A stretch of DNA of 64,000 nt, taken from Candidatus Palauibacter rhopaloidicola. GTDB lineage: Bacteria > Gemmatimonadota > Gemmatimonadetes > Palauibacterales > Palauibacteraceae. Location: positions 166,006 to 230,005 of the forward strand of contig JAPPGH010000008.1 of assembly GCA_026914155.1 (NCBI GenBank), in the 5' to 3' direction. Positions 24,239-32,943 of the stretch are shown piece after piece. The position numbers and the translations under genes are program-made. The notes below the pieces were generated by a model, which did no database searches, had not been told where the DNA came from, and worked only from the letters and a program-made list of their open reading frames with translations. Position 1 is the first letter of the stretch. Every line of letters begins with the position of its first letter.

Positions 24239-26024
24239 GCTGAACCGGCGCCGCTTCCTCGAGCGGATGACGGCGCTGACCGCGACGGCCATGGCGGCCC
24301 CCGCAACGCTGGGCGCGGTACCCAGCGGGGGATCCGGGGTCGGGACGCGCGCCCCCGGGGCGACCGGAGCGGGCCGCCGGGCCGTGGCCGGACGCCTCGG
24401 CGAACCGGACCTTCCGCCGGCGCGCCGTCCGCAACCCGCGGACCCGACCGAACTCACGCTCGCGGAGGCGGCGCGGCTCCTTCGTGACGGCGGCGTGGGC
24501 GCGGTCGAACTCGTCGAGGCATACCTGGCGCGCATCGGCCGGTGGGACCCCCGCTACCAGGCGTTCAACACGGTGGTTTCCGAGTCCGCGCTGGAGGCGG
24601 CCCGGGCCGCCGACCGAACGCGCGGGCGGGCGCCGCTGACGGGGGTGCCGCTCGCGATCAAGGACAACTACTTCACGGCCGGGGTCCGCACGACGGCCAA
24701 CTCGTTCATCTTCGAGGACTTCGTGCCGGATTTCGACGCGACCTCGTGGGCCCGGCTCCGCGACGCGGGCGCGATCCTGCTCGGCAAGACCCAGATGGGA
24801 CCGCTCGCGACGACGGCCGCCTCGACTCCCACGGGAGAGCGCACGACGGTGAACGCCTGGGCTCCGCACCACGACGATGTGAGCCCGGGCGGGTCCTCGA
24901 GCGGATCGGCGACGGCGGTCGCGGCGCGCCTGGCCGCGTCTAGCACGGGGACGCAGACGGGCGGCTCGATCACGAACCCCTCGAACGCGCAGGCCCTGAC
25001 GGGCATCAAGCCGACGATGGGCCGGGTCTCGCTGCACGGGATCCTGCCTCTGACCTATACGCGCGATCACCCCGGCCCCCTGGCCCGGGACGCGGTCGAC
25101 GCCGCGCTGATGCTGCAGATCATGGCGGGGCCGGACCCCGCGGACCCCCGGTCCCTCGGCCTCCCGCCGGTTCCGGACTACCTGGGGGCGGTGAGCGGGG
25201 ACGACGCGGCGCTCAGGCATCCGGAGCGCGGGGGGGCGGTGCGGATCGGCGTCCTGCCGGGCTTTCTGGACGAACCCGAACCGCCGGAGGATCCCGGGCC
25301 CGACCCGGACCCCGACATCGACCGCATCGGGAGTTCGTTCCCGCGGCGCGAGCGGACGCAGGCGGCGTACCGCCGCGAGGTGGCGACGGTGGAGGCGCGG
25401 CGGCGCATGCTCGCGACCCTCGGGGAGATGGGGGCGGAGATCGTCGAACTCGACTTCCCCGCCCACTGGGAAGCCCTGACGAGCTTCAACTTCAACAACG
25501 TGCGGCTCCCCGAGCGCTCCGAGATCTTCCTCGAACACCTTCGGGACGACGTGAGGAAGTTCGGCGTCTCGCTCGCGCCGTGGATCAACGGGCTGCTCCT
25601 TCCCGCGGCGGAGTATGTGCGGGGCTCGCGGGCCCGGCTCGTCCTCCTGGAGGAGATCCTCGAAGAGGTGTTCGGCCGCTGCGACCTGGTGACGCAGACC
25701 GCGCCCTTCCCCTTCGACATGGTCGGGCTGCCGCTCATCGGCTTCCCGATCGGGTTCGAGACCGGGTCGACGGGATACCCGAGACCCATCGGGGGCATGT
25801 TCGGCGCGGAACCCTACGCGGAGCACCACCTGCTCCACGTCATCGCGGCGTACCAGCGCGCGACGGACTGGCACCTGCGGCGCCCCGCGGACCCCGGCGA
25901 CCTTCGGCCCGCGGACGGAGACGGAGACGGGGACGGCCCGCGCGGCGGATCCGACCGCCGGGGCGGCCGGATCCGTTCACCGGGGCGCTACGATCTGTTC
26001 GACGTGATGGAGCGCGGCGAATAG
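24231..26024 (+). CDS. Tat-exported amidase (amidase signature family)
   Basis: 597-residue Ser-cisSer-Lys hydrolase. The N-terminus carries a twin-arginine signal (NRRRFLERM) with a hydrophobic, Ala-rich stretch, so it is probably folded before export. The triad lysine is in VPLAIKDNYF, the cis-serine in GGSSSGSATAVAA and the nucleophile serine in GTQTGGSITNPS. The C-terminal end is Gly/Asp/Arg-rich. It hydrolyses an amide substrate that the sequence does not define; it is not a GatA for tRNA because of the signal peptide and lack of a standard GatB/C context. The start is GTG 24231. It converges on the gamma-glutamyltransferase gene with a 19-nt gap. Confidence 0.88.
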   Translation: MGELNRRRFLERMTALTATAMAAPATLGAVPSGGSGVGTRAPGATGAGRRAVAGRLGEPDLPPARRPQPADPTELTLAEAARLLRDGGVGAVELVEAYLARIGRWDPRYQAFNTVVSESALEAARAADRTRGRAPLTGVPLAIKDNYFTAGVRTTANSFIFEDFVPDFDATSWARLRDAGAILLGKTQMGPLATTAASTPTGERTTVNAWAPHHDDVSPGGSSSGSATAVAARLAASSTGTQTGGSITNPSNAQALTGIKPTMGRVSLHGILPLTYTRDHPGPLARDAVDAALMLQIMAGPDPADPRSLGLPPVPDYLGAVSGDDAALRHPERGGAVRIGVLPGFLDEPEPPEDPGPDPDPDIDRIGSSFPRRERTQAAYRREVATVEARRRMLATLGEMGAEIVELDFPAHWEALTSFNFNNVRLPERSEIFLEHLRDDVRKFGVSLAPWINGLLLPAAEYVRGSRARLVLLEEILEEVFGRCDLVTQTAPFPFDMVGLPLIGFPIGFETGSTGYPRPIGGMFGAEPYAEHHLLHVIAAYQRATDWHLRRPADPGDLRPADGDGDGDGPRGGSDRRGGRIRSPGRYDLFDVMERGE

Positions 26025-26043
26025 TGCCGCGCCGGGCAGCGGT

Positions 26044-27951
26044 TCACCACGCGATGCCGTAGTCGTCGCCGTGGTGGCTCGAGCCGCCCCAGAAGGCATC
26101 GTTCTCCCAGTCGAAGAAGATCGCGTTGATCGGCCCGGACGTGCGCTCCGAGAAGGTCAGGTCGTATCCCATCGACTCCAGGGCGGAGCGGATCCAGGGC
26201 GGGGTCGCGTCCTGCAGGAGCATCCGTCCCGGGCGCGTCTCGTGCTGGCCGAACGAGCCGCGCATCTGGTAGCTGTTCATGTTCGGCGCCTCGACGGCCT
26301 CCTGCACGTTCATGTCCCACTCGACCACGTTGAGGAAGAACTGGAGCAGGTTCTGGTCCTGTCCGTCGCCGCCCTGGACCGCGAAGGAGAGGAAGGGACG
26401 TCCGTCCTTCAGCGCCATGCCCGGCGTGAGCGTGGCGCGCGGGCGCTTCCCGGGCTCGATCACGTTGTACGGGTTGTCCGCCTCGTCGAGCACGAAGCTC
26501 TGGGCCCGCTGCGAGAGCCCGATCCCGGTCTCCCCGGCAACGACGGCGGGGATCCAGCCGCCGGAGGGCGTGATGGAGACGACCCAGCCCTCGGCGTCCG
26601 CCGCCTGTACGGAGGTCGTGCCGAGATAGAAGTCCTCATCGAGTTCAGCGTGATCGCCCAGCGAGAGTTCGACTCCCTGCTCCGTCGTGACGGCGGCCCG
26701 CGCCCCCCAGCGCTCGAGCAGGTCGCCGAAGGGATTCTCCTCCCCCTGGAAGGGATAGGGATCGCCGGGCCCCGCGTTCGGATCGTTCCGGTCCCAGTCG
26801 ATGGTCTCGAGCCGCGCCCTCGCGTAGTCCTTCGAGAGGAGTCCCTCGATCGGTTCGGCGGGGGGAAAGTAGGGGTCCCCGTAGTAGAAGTCGCGATCGG
26901 CGAAGGAGAGGTTCATCACCTGATAGAGGGCGTGGAGATAGTTCGCGCTGTTGTAGCCCATGGCCCTGAGGTCGAGTTGCTCGGCCATGTTGAGCGCCTG
27001 CAGCATGACGGGACCCTGAACCCAGGTCGTGAGCTTGTAGACGTCGATCCCCTTGTAGTTGGCGGTGACGGGCTCCTCCAGGTAGACCTGCCAGTTCGCC
27101 ATGTCCTCCATCGTGATGAGCGCGCCGGCCGCCTGCGCGCCCGCGACGAAGTCCGCCGCGATGTCGCCCCGGTAGAAGGCGTCGTAGGCCGCGTAGATCG
27201 CCTCCTTGCGGCTGGCGCCTCCCGCCAGCGCCTCGGCCTCGGCTTCCACGAGCCGCTCGAGCGTCCGCTTGAGTCCCGGCTGCCGGAAGATCTCGCCCTC
27301 GCGCGGACCCGGATTATCCGCGTCGTCCGGGTGCGTGAAGTAGACGCCCACGGACGACGGCCACTGCCGAATCTCGTCCGCCGTATTCCGGATGCGGCGC
27401 GCCGCGTCCGCTTCGATCGGGTATCCGTCCGCCATCTCGATCGAGGGTTGAAGCACGTCGGCGAGACTCAGCCGGCCCCACTCGGCGAGCATCGTCATGA
27501 GCCCGCCGGGCGTGCCGGGGGTCACGGCCGACAGCGGGCCGAACTCGGGCGGGAAGTTGTCGTGACCCTCCGCGCGGTAGTGGTCGGGGGTCGCGCCGCT
27601 GGGAGCCACGCCGAGCGCATTGACGCCGATCACGCGCTGTTCTCCGGGGTGATAGACGAGCGCCTGCGTCTCCCCTCCCCACGAGAGCACGTCCCACATG
27701 GTGGAGGTTGCGGCCAGCATGGCGGCGGCCGCGTCGACCGCGTTCCCACCCTGGTGGAACATGCGCGCCCCGGCGGTGGCGCCGAGCGGCTTGCCGGTGA
27801 TCGCCATCCAGTGCCGTCCGTGCAGGACCGGCTTGGCGGTGCGCTGGGCTTCGACGACCGGGGGCAGAGCCAGGAGCAGCAGGGCCGCGAGCGCGACGCG
27901 GGGCGTCAGCACGTTGCCAGGAGAGCGGGAGCCGAAAGCGACAGACATCAT
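26044..27951 (-). CDS. Gamma-glutamyltransferase family N-terminal nucleophile hydrolase
   Basis: 635-residue exported enzyme. The signal peptide (LTPRVALAALLLLALPPVVEA) leads into GGT family sequence (GKPLGATAGARMFHQGGNAVDAA, SWGGETQAL, GTPGGLMTML). The autoproteolysis site is read as GTTSVQ (Thr445/446), where canonical enzymes have TTH; the following VVSITPSGGW fits the small subunit start. It cleaves gamma-glutamyl bonds (glutathione or similar) in the periplasm or is a relative with altered substrate. GGAGG 5 nt upstream of ATG 27951 sets the start. Confidence 0.85.
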   Translation of the reverse strand: MMSVAFGSRSPGNVLTPRVALAALLLLALPPVVEAQRTAKPVLHGRHWMAITGKPLGATAGARMFHQGGNAVDAAAAMLAATSTMWDVLSWGGETQALVYHPGEQRVIGVNALGVAPSGATPDHYRAEGHDNFPPEFGPLSAVTPGTPGGLMTMLAEWGRLSLADVLQPSIEMADGYPIEADAARRIRNTADEIRQWPSSVGVYFTHPDDADNPGPREGEIFRQPGLKRTLERLVEAEAEALAGGASRKEAIYAAYDAFYRGDIAADFVAGAQAAGALITMEDMANWQVYLEEPVTANYKGIDVYKLTTWVQGPVMLQALNMAEQLDLRAMGYNSANYLHALYQVMNLSFADRDFYYGDPYFPPAEPIEGLLSKDYARARLETIDWDRNDPNAGPGDPYPFQGEENPFGDLLERWGARAAVTTEQGVELSLGDHAELDEDFYLGTTSVQAADAEGWVVSITPSGGWIPAVVAGETGIGLSQRAQSFVLDEADNPYNVIEPGKRPRATLTPGMALKDGRPFLSFAVQGGDGQDQNLLQFFLNVVEWDMNVQEAVEAPNMNSYQMRGSFGQHETRPGRMLLQDATPPWIRSALESMGYDLTFSERTSGPINAIFFDWENDAFWGGSSHHGDDYGIAW

Positions 27952-28060
27952 GGAATCCTCCGGGTAGGGACCGAGCGAGCCGACAGCCGAATATGGACCC
28001 CGCCATGCGCACGGCGAAAGCCGGGCCGAAAGCCGGCAGCCCGTGGCCTGGGCGCGGCTG

Positions 28061-29281
28061 CTAGCGCCGGCGGCGGATCCCGCGCCTCAGGGCGGTGGGC
28101 TCGGGGCGCTCGACCTCCGGCTCCTCCGGGGGCGGCGGCTCCACGTCGGGTTCGAAGCCGGCGACGACGCGGCGCTCGATCGTTTCGCCCAGCAGACGCT
28201 CGATGGCCCGGATCTCGACCCAGTCGCTCGCGGCCATGAGCGTGATCGCGTCGCCGGTGTCGTCGCCGCGGGCGGTGCGGCCCACACGGTGCACGTAGTC
28301 TCTGGGATCTTCGGGGACGTCGAAGTTCACGACATGGCGGATGCCGCGGATATCCAGGCCTCTCGCGGCTACGTTCGTGGCGACGAGGACGCGGATCGAG
28401 CCCTCGCGGAAGCGCCGCAGCGCCTTGTCGCGCTGGTCCTGGTGCTTGCCGCCGTGCAGCCCCGCCACCGCGACGCCGTGCGACCGGAGATAGTCGGCGA
28501 GGTAGGTCGCCGTCACCCGCGTGCGCGTGAACACGAGCACCTGTCCGTCCGGCCACTCTCCGAGCAGGTGGTGAAGGAGCGCGTGCTTCTGCGACCAGTC
28601 CACCGGATGGAGGACCTGGCGGATGCCCTCCGCCGCGGTCTCCCGGCCCACCTGCACCTCTTCGGGGTCGGTCATCAACTGATGCGCGAGCCAGCGGACG
28701 CCGTCGGGCATCGTCGCCGAGAAGAGGAGCGTCTGCCGGTCGTCCGGCGTGTGGCGCACGATCTCCTTCACGTCGTCGATGAACCCCATGTCGAGCATGC
28801 GGTCGGCTTCGTCGAGCACGAGCACCTCGACGCGGGACAGGTCCGCGTTCCCGCGCTTGATGTGGTCGAGCAGGCGGCCCGGGGTGGCGACGAGCACGTC
28901 GCACCCGAACGCGAGTTCTTCCTTTTCGGGCCCCAGCGGGGTGCCGCCGTGGACGACGACGGACTCGATCGAGGAGACCGCGCCGTAGGTCGTGACGGCG
29001 GCGCCGACCTGCTGCGCGAGTTCGCGCGTCGGCGTGATGACCAGGCCTCGCGGGGCGGTGGACGGTTCCGTGGCCGCAAGCCGCTGCACCGCGGGGAGGG
29101 TGAAGGCCGCCGTCTTTCCGGTGCCCGTGTGGGCGGTGCCGAGAACGTCGCGGCCGGCGAGGATGGCGGGGATCGCCTGGCGCTGAATCCCGGTGGGCTC
29201 CGCGTAGCCCGCCCTCGCCACGGTCTCGACGAGATCGGAAGAGAGACCGAGTTCGGCGAAGGGGTGCCCCTCCTCACCCAC
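28061..29281 (-). CDS. DEAD-box RNA helicase (RhlE/CsdA type)
   Basis: 406-residue ATP-dependent RNA helicase. All motifs are present: Q motif (GIQRQAIP), motif I (AHTGTGKTAAF), PTRELAQQ, DEAD (VLVLDEADRMLDMGF), SAT (LLFSATMPDGV), VATNVAARGLDI and HRVGRTAR. The C-terminus is short and basic (RRGIRRRR), so there is no long RNA-binding tail. It acts in ribosome assembly or RNA turnover. The start is GTG 29281. About 230 nt of non-coding sequence separate it from LysA. Confidence 0.93.
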   Translation of the reverse strand: MGEEGHPFAELGLSSDLVETVARAGYAEPTGIQRQAIPAILAGRDVLGTAHTGTGKTAAFTLPAVQRLAATEPSTAPRGLVITPTRELAQQVGAAVTTYGAVSSIESVVVHGGTPLGPEKEELAFGCDVLVATPGRLLDHIKRGNADLSRVEVLVLDEADRMLDMGFIDDVKEIVRHTPDDRQTLLFSATMPDGVRWLAHQLMTDPEEVQVGRETAAEGIRQVLHPVDWSQKHALLHHLLGEWPDGQVLVFTRTRVTATYLADYLRSHGVAVAGLHGGKHQDQRDKALRRFREGSIRVLVATNVAARGLDIRGIRHVVNFDVPEDPRDYVHRVGRTARGDDTGDAITLMAASDWVEIRAIERLLGETIERRVVAGFEPDVEPPPPEEPEVERPEPTALRRGIRRRR

Positions 29282-29514
29282 GGACGTAGAGTCTCATGAG
29301 TCGCGGGCGGACCGCCGGGACGGCGGCGCTTCTTCGAGAGCGGGTATAATGACCGGACTTCGTTTCGCCATGGAATCGGACAGACGTCGGGTCCTCGCCC
29401 GACGCAGCATGCGCCGCCACGGTGGGGCGCGCGAAGGCGCTTCGCAAGACGGAGGGGGGCTGCGGGGCCGATGGCCGCCGGGCGAGCGTGCGCCTCGATC
29501 CGCGAGAGGCGACG

Positions 29515-30846
29515 CTACGCATACCGGGCGCCGCGGGCGGGCGCCGGGCTGCCGAGAGTGAGGTCGCACGCCAGGAGATCGTCGTCCGTTTCGCGGCGAA
29601 CCACCTCTCGCGCCGCGCCGTCCCGCACGAACACGACGGCGGGGCGTCCGACCCCGTTGTAGCGGCTCGACATCGCGAACACGTAGGCGCCGGTGCCCGG
29701 GATGGCGAGCACGTCGCCCACGGCCGTGTCGCCGGGCAGCGTCGCCGCCGGCGCGATCACATCGCCCGACTCGCAGTGCCTTCCCACCACGCGAAACGTC
29801 CGCTCGGCATCGCCGCTCGGGCGCGACGCGTTGAGCACCTCGTAGCTCGCCCCATACAGCGACGGGCGCGGGTTGTCCGAGAGCCCGCCGTCCACGGCCA
29901 GCGCCTCCCCGGCCCCATCGAGACGCTTGCGCGCGTGAATGGTGTAGAGGGTGAGACCGGCGTTCGCGATCACGGACCGGCCCGGTTCGACGATGAGCCG
30001 GTACGCGCCCAGCCGCGCCTCCGCGTCGGACCGGCGCAGGCCGGCCTCCAGCGCCTCGGCGTACTCGTGCGGTGAGGGCACCTCTTCCCCGGCTCGGTAG
30101 GGCGCCGCGAGCCCTCCCCCGAGATCCAGGTCGACCGTCGCGGGAAAACAGAGCCGAAGCGGCGCCACGAAATCCGCCGCCGCCTCCGCGACCCGGGAGA
30201 ACAGCGCGGGATCCCGAATCTGGCTGCCCGCGTGGATGTGGACGCCGGTCAGGCGCCACGCTCCCGCGCCCGCGATCCGGCGCGCGACGGACGCCGCGAC
30301 GGACGGCGACATTCCGAAATGCGTGCCCGGCCCCACGGTCCGCACCTTTTCGTGAGTCTCCGGGGTCAGGTCCACATTCAGCCGCAGGAGCAGGTCGGGA
30401 CGGCGGTCGGGGCCGACCACGGCTGCGGCTCTCCGCAGGTCGTCGACCTCATCCGGATGGTCGATGACGATCCGTCCCACCCCGTACGCGATGGCCCGTT
30501 CCAGCTCGGCGGCCGACTTCGCGTTCCCGTGCAGGATGACGTCGCGCATCGGGAATGCGGCACGCCGCACGAGTTCGAGTTCCCCGCCGGAGACGACATC
30601 CACGAGCCAGCCCTCCCGGGCCAGGAGCCGCGCCAGGGCTCCGCACAGGAAGGCCTTGCCGGCGTACGTCAGCCCGGCGTCCGCTCCGAAGGCGGCGCGA
30701 AAGCGGGCGAGGCGATCCTCGAGATGGCTTTCGTCGACGACGACCAGCGGCGTCCCGAAGCGGGCGGCGAGTTCCGCCAGGGCGACCCCGCCGACGCGCC
30801 CGCGCCCGCCGGCGTCCGTCCAGGAGACGGGCAGAACGTCCCTCAC
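29515..30846 (-). CDS. lysA: Diaminopimelate decarboxylase
   Basis: 443-residue fold-type III PLP enzyme, last step of lysine synthesis. The PLP lysine is in LTYAGKAFLC, the glycine-rich phosphate site is VVSGGELELV, LNVDLTPETHEKVRTVG matches the family, and the substrate residues lie in EPGRSVIAN and the dimer-partner HCESGDVI. The start is GTG 30846, overlapping the NhaC stop (GTGA). No other lysine pathway genes are adjacent. Confidence 0.92.
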   Translation of the reverse strand: MRDVLPVSWTDAGGRGRVGGVALAELAARFGTPLVVVDESHLEDRLARFRAAFGADAGLTYAGKAFLCGALARLLAREGWLVDVVSGGELELVRRAAFPMRDVILHGNAKSAAELERAIAYGVGRIVIDHPDEVDDLRRAAAVVGPDRRPDLLLRLNVDLTPETHEKVRTVGPGTHFGMSPSVAASVARRIAGAGAWRLTGVHIHAGSQIRDPALFSRVAEAAADFVAPLRLCFPATVDLDLGGGLAAPYRAGEEVPSPHEYAEALEAGLRRSDAEARLGAYRLIVEPGRSVIANAGLTLYTIHARKRLDGAGEALAVDGGLSDNPRPSLYGASYEVLNASRPSGDAERTFRVVGRHCESGDVIAPAATLPGDTAVGDVLAIPGTGAYVFAMSSRYNGVGRPAVVFVRDGAAREVVRRETDDDLLACDLTLGSPAPARGARYA

Positions 30847-32279
30847 ATCAGCGCCCCGACGACGGCGAAGCCCGCGGTCGCGATCCCTCCGGCGACGAGC
30901 GCATACGGAATCTGCGTACGGACGTGCTCGATGTGATCCGTGGCCGACGCGAGAGAGGCGATGATCGTCGTATCGCTGATCGGGCTGCAGTGGTCACCGA
31001 AGATGCCGCCCGACAGCACCGCCGCCACGAACGGCGCGGGCGGCAGGCCGAGGGCGTTCGCGAGCGGTACGGCCACCGCGAGCATGATCGCGAAGGTCCC
31101 CCAGCTGCTCCCCGTGGCGAAGGCGATCCCGCCCGTGACGACGAACACCAGCGGCAGCAGCGCCATGAGCGGGAAGGTGTCGCCGACGATGTTCGCCGCA
31201 TAGAGGCCCGTCCCCAGCGACCGCGTCACGTCCCCGAGCGACAGCGCGAGCCAGAGCACGACCGCCATCCCGGTGAGCGCCCCGGCCCCCTTCAGTCCGA
31301 CCCGGCTCAGGCTCTCCAGCTTGAGGGAGCGCTGCGCGAGTGCGAGGACCCAGGCGAGCCCCAGCCCGACGATCACGGCCCACAACACGCTCGTCGAGCC
31401 CGAGCCCTCCCTGATGTCGCCGCCACCCGTCACCCACATGAACACAGGCATGGAGACGACCATGGCCGCGATCGGAATCAGCATGTTGCGAGGCTTGAGC
31501 GCGACGCCCTCGGCCGGCGGCGGCGCGATCTCGTCCGGGTCCGCGAGCGCCACCGCGTGGTCCCAGTGGAGACGCCCGTCCCGCGTGCGCGCCTCGGCCT
31601 TCTTCATCGGGCCCCAGTTCCAACCCCGGAAGGCGGTGAGGCCCGCGAGGATGAGGGCCGCGACGGCGTAGAGGTTGAGGGGAATCGCGACGAGAAAGAC
31701 GCCGAGCGGGTTGCCCACGCCCTGCTCGGCCAGGATGCCCAGAACCAGCGCGCCCCAGGCGTTGAACGGGATCAGGATGCAGACGGGCGCCGAGGTCGAG
31801 TCGACGATGTAGGCCAGCTTCTCCCGCGAGATTCGGAAGCGGTCGAAGAGGGGCCGCGACACGGAACCCGCCACGAGGATCGTGAGATTCGATTCGATGA
31901 ATACGACGATCCCGATCAGCCATGCCATGATCTGGGCGCGACGGGCGTTCGTCACCCACCGGGCTTCCTCGACCCAGCGCACGAAGCCCCGCATGCCGCC
32001 ATTCGCCTCCACCGTGGCGATGAGGGCGCCGATGAGGAAGGTGAAGACGATGACCCGCGCATTGCCCGCGTCGCCCAATACGCCGATCGCGCCATCGATC
32101 GCGCTCGCGGCGCCCGTGGCCGGGTTCCAGCCGGAGAGAATCGTGTGTCCCAGCCAGATGCCGGCGGCCAGAGAGAGAAAGACCTGGCGGGTGTAGATCG
32201 CCAGCCCAATGGCCAGCAGCGGTGGGAGGAGCGAGGCGAAGCCGTACGTACCGACTTCCTGCAGAGCGATTTCGGCCAT
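30843..32279 (-). CDS. nhaC: Na+/H+ antiporter, NhaC family
   Basis: 478-residue polytopic transporter exchanging protons for sodium across the inner membrane. About a dozen hydrophobic segments are seen. The family signature is SGGIFGDHCSPISDTTIIAS near the C-terminus, with the conserved ATGSSWGTFAIMLA before it. ATG 32279 is the start; the stop is coupled to lysA. The gene lies 58 nt after the DNA glycosylase. Confidence 0.9.
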   Translation of the reverse strand: MAEIALQEVGTYGFASLLPPLLAIGLAIYTRQVFLSLAAGIWLGHTILSGWNPATGAASAIDGAIGVLGDAGNARVIVFTFLIGALIATVEANGGMRGFVRWVEEARWVTNARRAQIMAWLIGIVVFIESNLTILVAGSVSRPLFDRFRISREKLAYIVDSTSAPVCILIPFNAWGALVLGILAEQGVGNPLGVFLVAIPLNLYAVAALILAGLTAFRGWNWGPMKKAEARTRDGRLHWDHAVALADPDEIAPPPAEGVALKPRNMLIPIAAMVVSMPVFMWVTGGGDIREGSGSTSVLWAVIVGLGLAWVLALAQRSLKLESLSRVGLKGAGALTGMAVVLWLALSLGDVTRSLGTGLYAANIVGDTFPLMALLPLVFVVTGGIAFATGSSWGTFAIMLAVAVPLANALGLPPAPFVAAVLSGGIFGDHCSPISDTTIIASLASATDHIEHVRTQIPYALVAGGIATAGFAVVGALM

Positions 32280-32337
32280 TCACGTCCTCCCGGGGGTTGG
32301 CAGCCCGTGACCCGCCGTCGCGGCCCGCGACGGCGAC

Positions 32338-32943
32338 TCAGCGCTTCGAGACCCAGCGGCTCCGTCGATCGTAGAACCTGAGCGGTCGATCCGCCGCGCG
32401 CGAGATCCCGATCCGCGTCGTGACCTGCACGGCCGGCTCCGGGACAGGCTCTCCCCAATGCAGGGAGAGTGGAGGCCGGTCCAGCCGATGCCCCTGCATT
32501 TCCGGGCCCACCCCGAGCGCCTGCGCGAGCCGGGCCGGGCCGTTGGTGAGTTCGGCGCGGCCGCGGCGGCGGCGCATGAAATCGAGACCCTCGGTAGGCT
32601 CCACCGCTCGCAGGAGGACGCCGGCCGGGAAGCCTTCCGGTCCCGTGACCACGTTCAGAAGCCAGTGGATGCCGTAGTTGCGGTGGACGTACGCGGTGCC
32701 CGGCGGTCCGAACAGCGGCGCGTTCCGCGCGGTGCGGCCGATCCGCTCCGCCGCGTGGCAGGCTTCGTCCTCGGGCCCGGTGTAGGCTTCCGTCTCGACG
32801 ATGCGGCCGGCCGTCCGCTCGCCCGCGCAGTCCGAATGCACCGTGCAGCCAAGCAGCGCCCGGGCCACCTCGACGGCGGGGCGGGACAGAAAGTCGGCGC
32901 CGATCGGTCCGGATTCGGGATCCGGGCCGGCCGGGTCGTTCAG
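32338..32943 (-). CDS. 3-methyladenine DNA glycosylase (AAG/MPG family), probable CTG start
   Basis: About 201-residue base-excision repair enzyme removing alkylated purines. The active-site glutamate is in RIVETEAYTGPED, and NYGIHWLLNVVTG, VLLRAVEP and TNGPARLAQALG are family landmarks. The first ordinary start (GTG 32868) would delete the conserved N-terminal helix. Codons upstream encode a segment typical of the family (GADFLSRPAVEVARALLG). No ATG, GTG or TTG exists before the in-frame region ends, but CTG at 32943 overlaps the upstream TGA as CTGA, like many junctions here. I therefore extend the gene to it; the start remains uncertain. Confidence 0.82.
   Translation of the reverse strand: MNDPAGPDPESGPIGADFLSRPAVEVARALLGCTVHSDCAGERTAGRIVETEAYTGPEDEACHAAERIGRTARNAPLFGPPGTAYVHRNYGIHWLLNVVTGPEGFPAGVLLRAVEPTEGLDFMRRRRGRAELTNGPARLAQALGVGPEMQGHRLDRPPLSLHWGEPVPEPAVQVTTRIGISRAADRPLRFYDRRSRWVSKR

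Noticed and set aside
29345-29350. Perfect TATAAT on the plus strand between the helicase and lysA
   Set aside because: No -35 element at 16-18 nt and no gene or clear RNA downstream on that strand. A weak minus-strand promoter for the helicase is possible but unproven. The 230-nt gap otherwise shows only a short GTCGGG/CCCGAC hairpin.
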